From Pleionea sp. CnH1-48 (GTDB taxonomy: Bacteria > Pseudomonadota > Gammaproteobacteria > Enterobacterales > Kangiellaceae), in the NCBI RefSeq assembly GCF_024124665.1, contig NZ_JAMXSB010000015.1:116513-180512 (forward strand): DNA of 64,000 bases, written 5' to 3'. The number at the start of each line of letters is the position of its first letter. Within the stretch, counting starts at the first letter, position 1. Below are positions 63,301 through 64,000 of this stretch, piece after piece. The notes beneath the pieces were generated by a model. The model worked only from the letters and a program-made list of their open reading frames with translations. It did no database searches and was not told where the DNA came from. A program made the position numbers and the translations under genes.

Positions 63301-64000
63301 CAGGTATTGCAACAGCCGGGCGTGAAGAGTGCGGTGGTGTTGGCTGAAGGCGCGGGCTCAGGAGATAAAGTGTTACGCGCCTATGTGGTATTGGAAGACG
63401 GCGTGGATAGCGACTCGGCGTTGGCGCAACTGAAGTCGGGTTTAGAGCAGTGTTTGCCGGATTATATGATGCCTTCGGTGTTTGTGTTGTTGTCGGCGTT
63501 TCCGTTAACGGCGAATGGGAAGGTGGATAAGCGGGCGTTATCGCGTTTAGAGTCGGGAGCGAGTGAAGCGTCGTATGTAGCGCCATCGGGATATTGGGAA
63601 GAGGGATTGGCGCGCTTATGGTCGGTGTTGTTGAAGCGAGAATTATCAAGCATCAGTGCGTTGTCGAATTTCTTTGAGCTGGGTGGTCATTCGTTGTTGG
63701 CGGTGCGCCTGGTATCGGAGATGCGAGCGGAGCTGGGTGTAGAGAGTCATGTGAAGGCGGTGTTTGAGTCACCGATGTTAAAAGATTTGGCGCAGAGAGT
63801 GTCGTTGTTGGAAAGTGGTCGTGTGCGTCCAGCGGTGACGGCGTTAAGGGATGAAGAGCGAGACTTTGTGTGCTCCTTTGCGCAACAACGTTTATGGTTT
63901 ATCGACCAGTTGGAAGGCGGCAGTCCAGAGTACAACATGCCGATAGCGTTGCGTGTAGAAGGGAGCTTTGATGTTGAGATAGCAGAGCAGGCTTTGCAGG
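57331..64000 (+). CDS. Nonribosomal peptide synthetase, TubC-C-A-T-C-A-T-C..., 3' end outside the window
   Basis: Partial frame, at least 2223 residues, open to the right edge. Start ATG 13 bp after the ATP-grasp gene. Domains: TubC-type docking about 1-55 (MQIKEILQACAEQSVHLEVV); C3 about 70-500 (HHIACDGWS from His201); A3 about 520-1000 (TSGSTGVPKG at 661); T3 Ser1063 in LGGHSLL; C4 about 1120-1560 (HHIASDGWS from His1257); A4 about 1590-2070 (TSGSTGQPKG at 1737); T4 Ser2121; a further C starts near 2168 (FAQQRLWFIDQL). Specificity codes by hand: A3 D-I-L-Q-F-G-M-V-W-K, glycine-like; A4 D-L-F-N-N-A-L-T-Y-K, alanine-like. From about 63250 the G+C rises. No TE seen in the window. Confidence 0.96.
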   Translation, partial: MQIKEILQACAEQSVHLEVVEGQLDVMFDDFPSEDLIEQLKANKQALIDFLEQQDSGPKASPITRLNKLSGPLSFTQNRLWFVDQLEAESHQYNMPLTLELKGNLNVDLLNRTLATIIQRHQPLRTIYGKSEQRQYVQESIDFQLQHLDLSQNACDITSLRVREAIEEEACKPFNLSQDVMLRALLIKLGEQHHVVQLTIHHIACDGWSIGLFIREFVELYQSGIEQRAPTLTELPIEYLDYAYWLHENREHLDHQVHYWLKKLADLPPLHGLPTDYSRPQEQSFSGESLSVEVSADSLQSLKQVCQQQDTTLFMLLHSVFSLLISRWSGEQDIAIGTPVAGRSQRELEALIGFFANTLVLRSDVENHLTFSQFLQNNKSTVLDAFSNQDVPFEVLVDKLQPERSLAHSPLFQILLTLHSQESADIKLPSVEVNNISSEINNAKFDLELAAKESNGQLTLEWRFVKALFARSTIERFAKSFTFLLEQVCHNIEQPLSDFELLPGQEFASIIEWEAGEEVVQNSGKTLLYVFDRQVQQNPDRVALIYGESSLSYKELDERSNQMAHHLAQCQLGEEAIVGISIPRSLEMVVAILGVLKSGAAYLPLEIGYPEARLDAMRKDSGAAVILTQEDCTFDALASFDKSYISQSTCVPDSLAYVIYTSGSTGVPKGVSISHQNVMTFLQAMAFAFDDSTVGKWLAVTGISFDISVLEILGTLCYGFSTVIANDQKLSALSAQESSQLSSYLSIAEQIDLHHISHIQCTPSFALMQLVQQAKPDQLRSLKKIFLGGEALPHNLVQTLAETTQAEIFNMYGPTEATVWSTCDKVDPGSDSIHIGNPINNYRTYVLDEKRRRVPIGAKGQLFIAGSAISRGYLNRTELSQEKFVEDIHSASERMYATGDLALWTSTGKLKFLGRMDSQIKLRGFRIELGEIEAVLSQVKGVDLAAVVLHKRTADDASLVAYVQSDLDSKDLVVDMKAHLASSLPEHMIPTFFEVMTTLPQTLNGKIDRKALPEPKVSVNAEDIEAPVSDTETQLIKIWSELLQVDLSSISRHANFFALGGHSLLLTRLLMEVNTRFRVALTLKEVFERPVLCQQAEHIDVKRQEVDASHFSIEARGEKEGALSYSQMRLWFIDNLQQGTPEYNIAAAFKVEGTFEPELAETAINQIIQRHEILRTQYFDENGVAVQRVSSDFHFTLAVHDLRNVNEETQQQQVYQLIDEDNHHPFNLQQDLAIRASYIRIGTTNSHNEGILLFNMHHIASDGWSFGVLVKEFVAYYEALKQGKSFSLPPLPIQYLDYAHWQREWLSGEALEQQLSYWESQLENAPVVHSLPLCAPRPQQKSHSGKMISGRLSLELSQQLQQLAAQHQVSLFVLLHAVLGLVLSRHGNNHDWVIGTPIANRAQSELESLIGFFVNTLVLRTSTDHKDFGDYLAHVKQVNLDAQANQDVPFELLVERCQVTRSTQHSPLFQIMLTMNIGDSAPLALDGLSFSQMPYAAVVAKFDLELIAQETEQGLFLAWVYDDSIFSEPMIRRMQAHFEGLLAHVVTLPDTAMPHWPMLSNEEQKYLLEELQPASGEMLPYEVIHQGLEEQAAQQPDAVAVIYGEDHLTYQALNTRANQLAHYLREQKSIETGARVGISMSRSLDMVIAVLATLKAGCVYVPLDPKYPAERLSFLAEDAGLALLITDRSVAKSWNDVAIETLVLDALSAVLAEQSDKNLPIDELELEGDGLAYVIYTSGSTGQPKGVEIRHRNTLALLSWAKASYSADILARVLASTSLNFDLSVFELFVPLSLGHQCVLVDDALSLLDDSVAVTLINTVPSAIKSLLDADAIPPGVKAINLAGEALSAELVNGLLDAGTCEQVINLYGPTEDTTYSTYAVFAECLEDVPVIGQVVSHSQGYVLGNHQELLPFGSVGELYLGGAGVAAGYRNRDELTAERFIENPFGAGRLYRTGDVVRYLPNGALAYLGREDDQVKVRGFRIELGEVQHQVLQQPGVKSAVVLAEGAGSGDKVLRAYVVLEDGVDSDSALAQLKSGLEQCLPDYMMPSVFVLLSAFPLTANGKVDKRALSRLESGASEASYVAPSGYWEEGLARLWSVLLKRELSSISALSNFFELGGHSLLAVRLVSEMRAELGVESHVKAVFESPMLKDLAQRVSLLESGRVRPAVTALRDEERDFVCSFAQQRLWFIDQLEGGSPEYNMPIALRVEGSFDVEIAEQALQ

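Noticed and set aside
63257..63649. 130-residue antisense frame in the second NRPS
   Set aside because: Thr/Pro-rich shadow of the A4-T4 region; the sense frame has all NRPS core motifs.

Overview
The window is chromosomal DNA of moderate G+C from a gammaproteobacterium. The housekeeping genes point that way: YajG, RlmG, GcvA-like LysR, AmpG, the yffB-like/dapE pair, the TIGR03545/TIGR03546 pair, a TIGR04219 outer-membrane protein and an acetoacetyl-CoA reductase. I cannot name the genus from sequence alone. No rRNA, tRNA, CRISPR array, phage or insertion sequence was recognised.

Layout. 1-2.9 kb: an ECF sigma/anti-sigma pair, a SAM hydrolase-like gene and a DUF962/Mpo1-like membrane protein. 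3.3-6.4 kb: a triple-FHA protein facing a kinase with two kinase domains, the second of which has lost its catalytic Asp; both are anchored by a C-terminal membrane helix. 6.5-11.6 kb: a CtlX-type amidinohydrolase, a small secreted protein, a GcvA-like regulator and the ergothioneine genes egtB-egtD. 12.2-15.2 kb: the TIGR03546/TIGR03545 operon plus an unknown secreted protein. 15.2-19.5 kb: a 7TM diguanylate cyclase with a degenerate GGDEF motif, a BPSS1780-like membrane protein and a REC-REC-GGDEF response regulator. 19.6-32.3 kb: an S9 peptidase, a 2OG-Fe(II) oxygenase, a Sel1-repeat lipoprotein, a quinone oxidoreductase-like enzyme, a second ECF sigma factor with a membrane partner, a histidine-kinase-like sensor without its phospho-acceptor His coupled to msrB, panE, ampG and a small SLOG-like protein. 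32.4-44.4 kb: a zinc-ribbon membrane protein, a TPR membrane protein, an ABC-2 exporter, an outer-membrane barrel, rlmG-yajG, phaB, a GYF_2 protein and the arsC-like/dapE/M15-peptidase operon.

After about 900 bp of very AT-rich DNA, a one-direction gene cluster starts at 45283 and runs off the right edge. Its order is a penicillin-acylase-family hydrolase, a SyrD/PvdE-type cyclic peptide exporter, an NRPS (C-A-T-C-A-T), an ATP-grasp-like protein and a second NRPS (TubC docking-C-A-T-C-A-T-C...). Hand-read specificity codes suggest a residue chosen by an acidic pocket (perhaps basic), then a residue selected by a Lys2-type (alpha-aminoadipate-like) domain, then Gly, then Ala. Together with the acylase and exporter this suggests an N-acylated precursor peptide that is exported and trimmed. 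This cluster is the most promising candidate for an undescribed system here.

Other structure: a family of about 60-bp palindromic repeats whose three copies each abut or overlap the stop codon of a gene, several clear terminators, and a perfect TGTGA-N6-TCACA CRP-type palindrome. Start codons were moved inward from the longest reading frame where a ribosome binding site or family length supports it.
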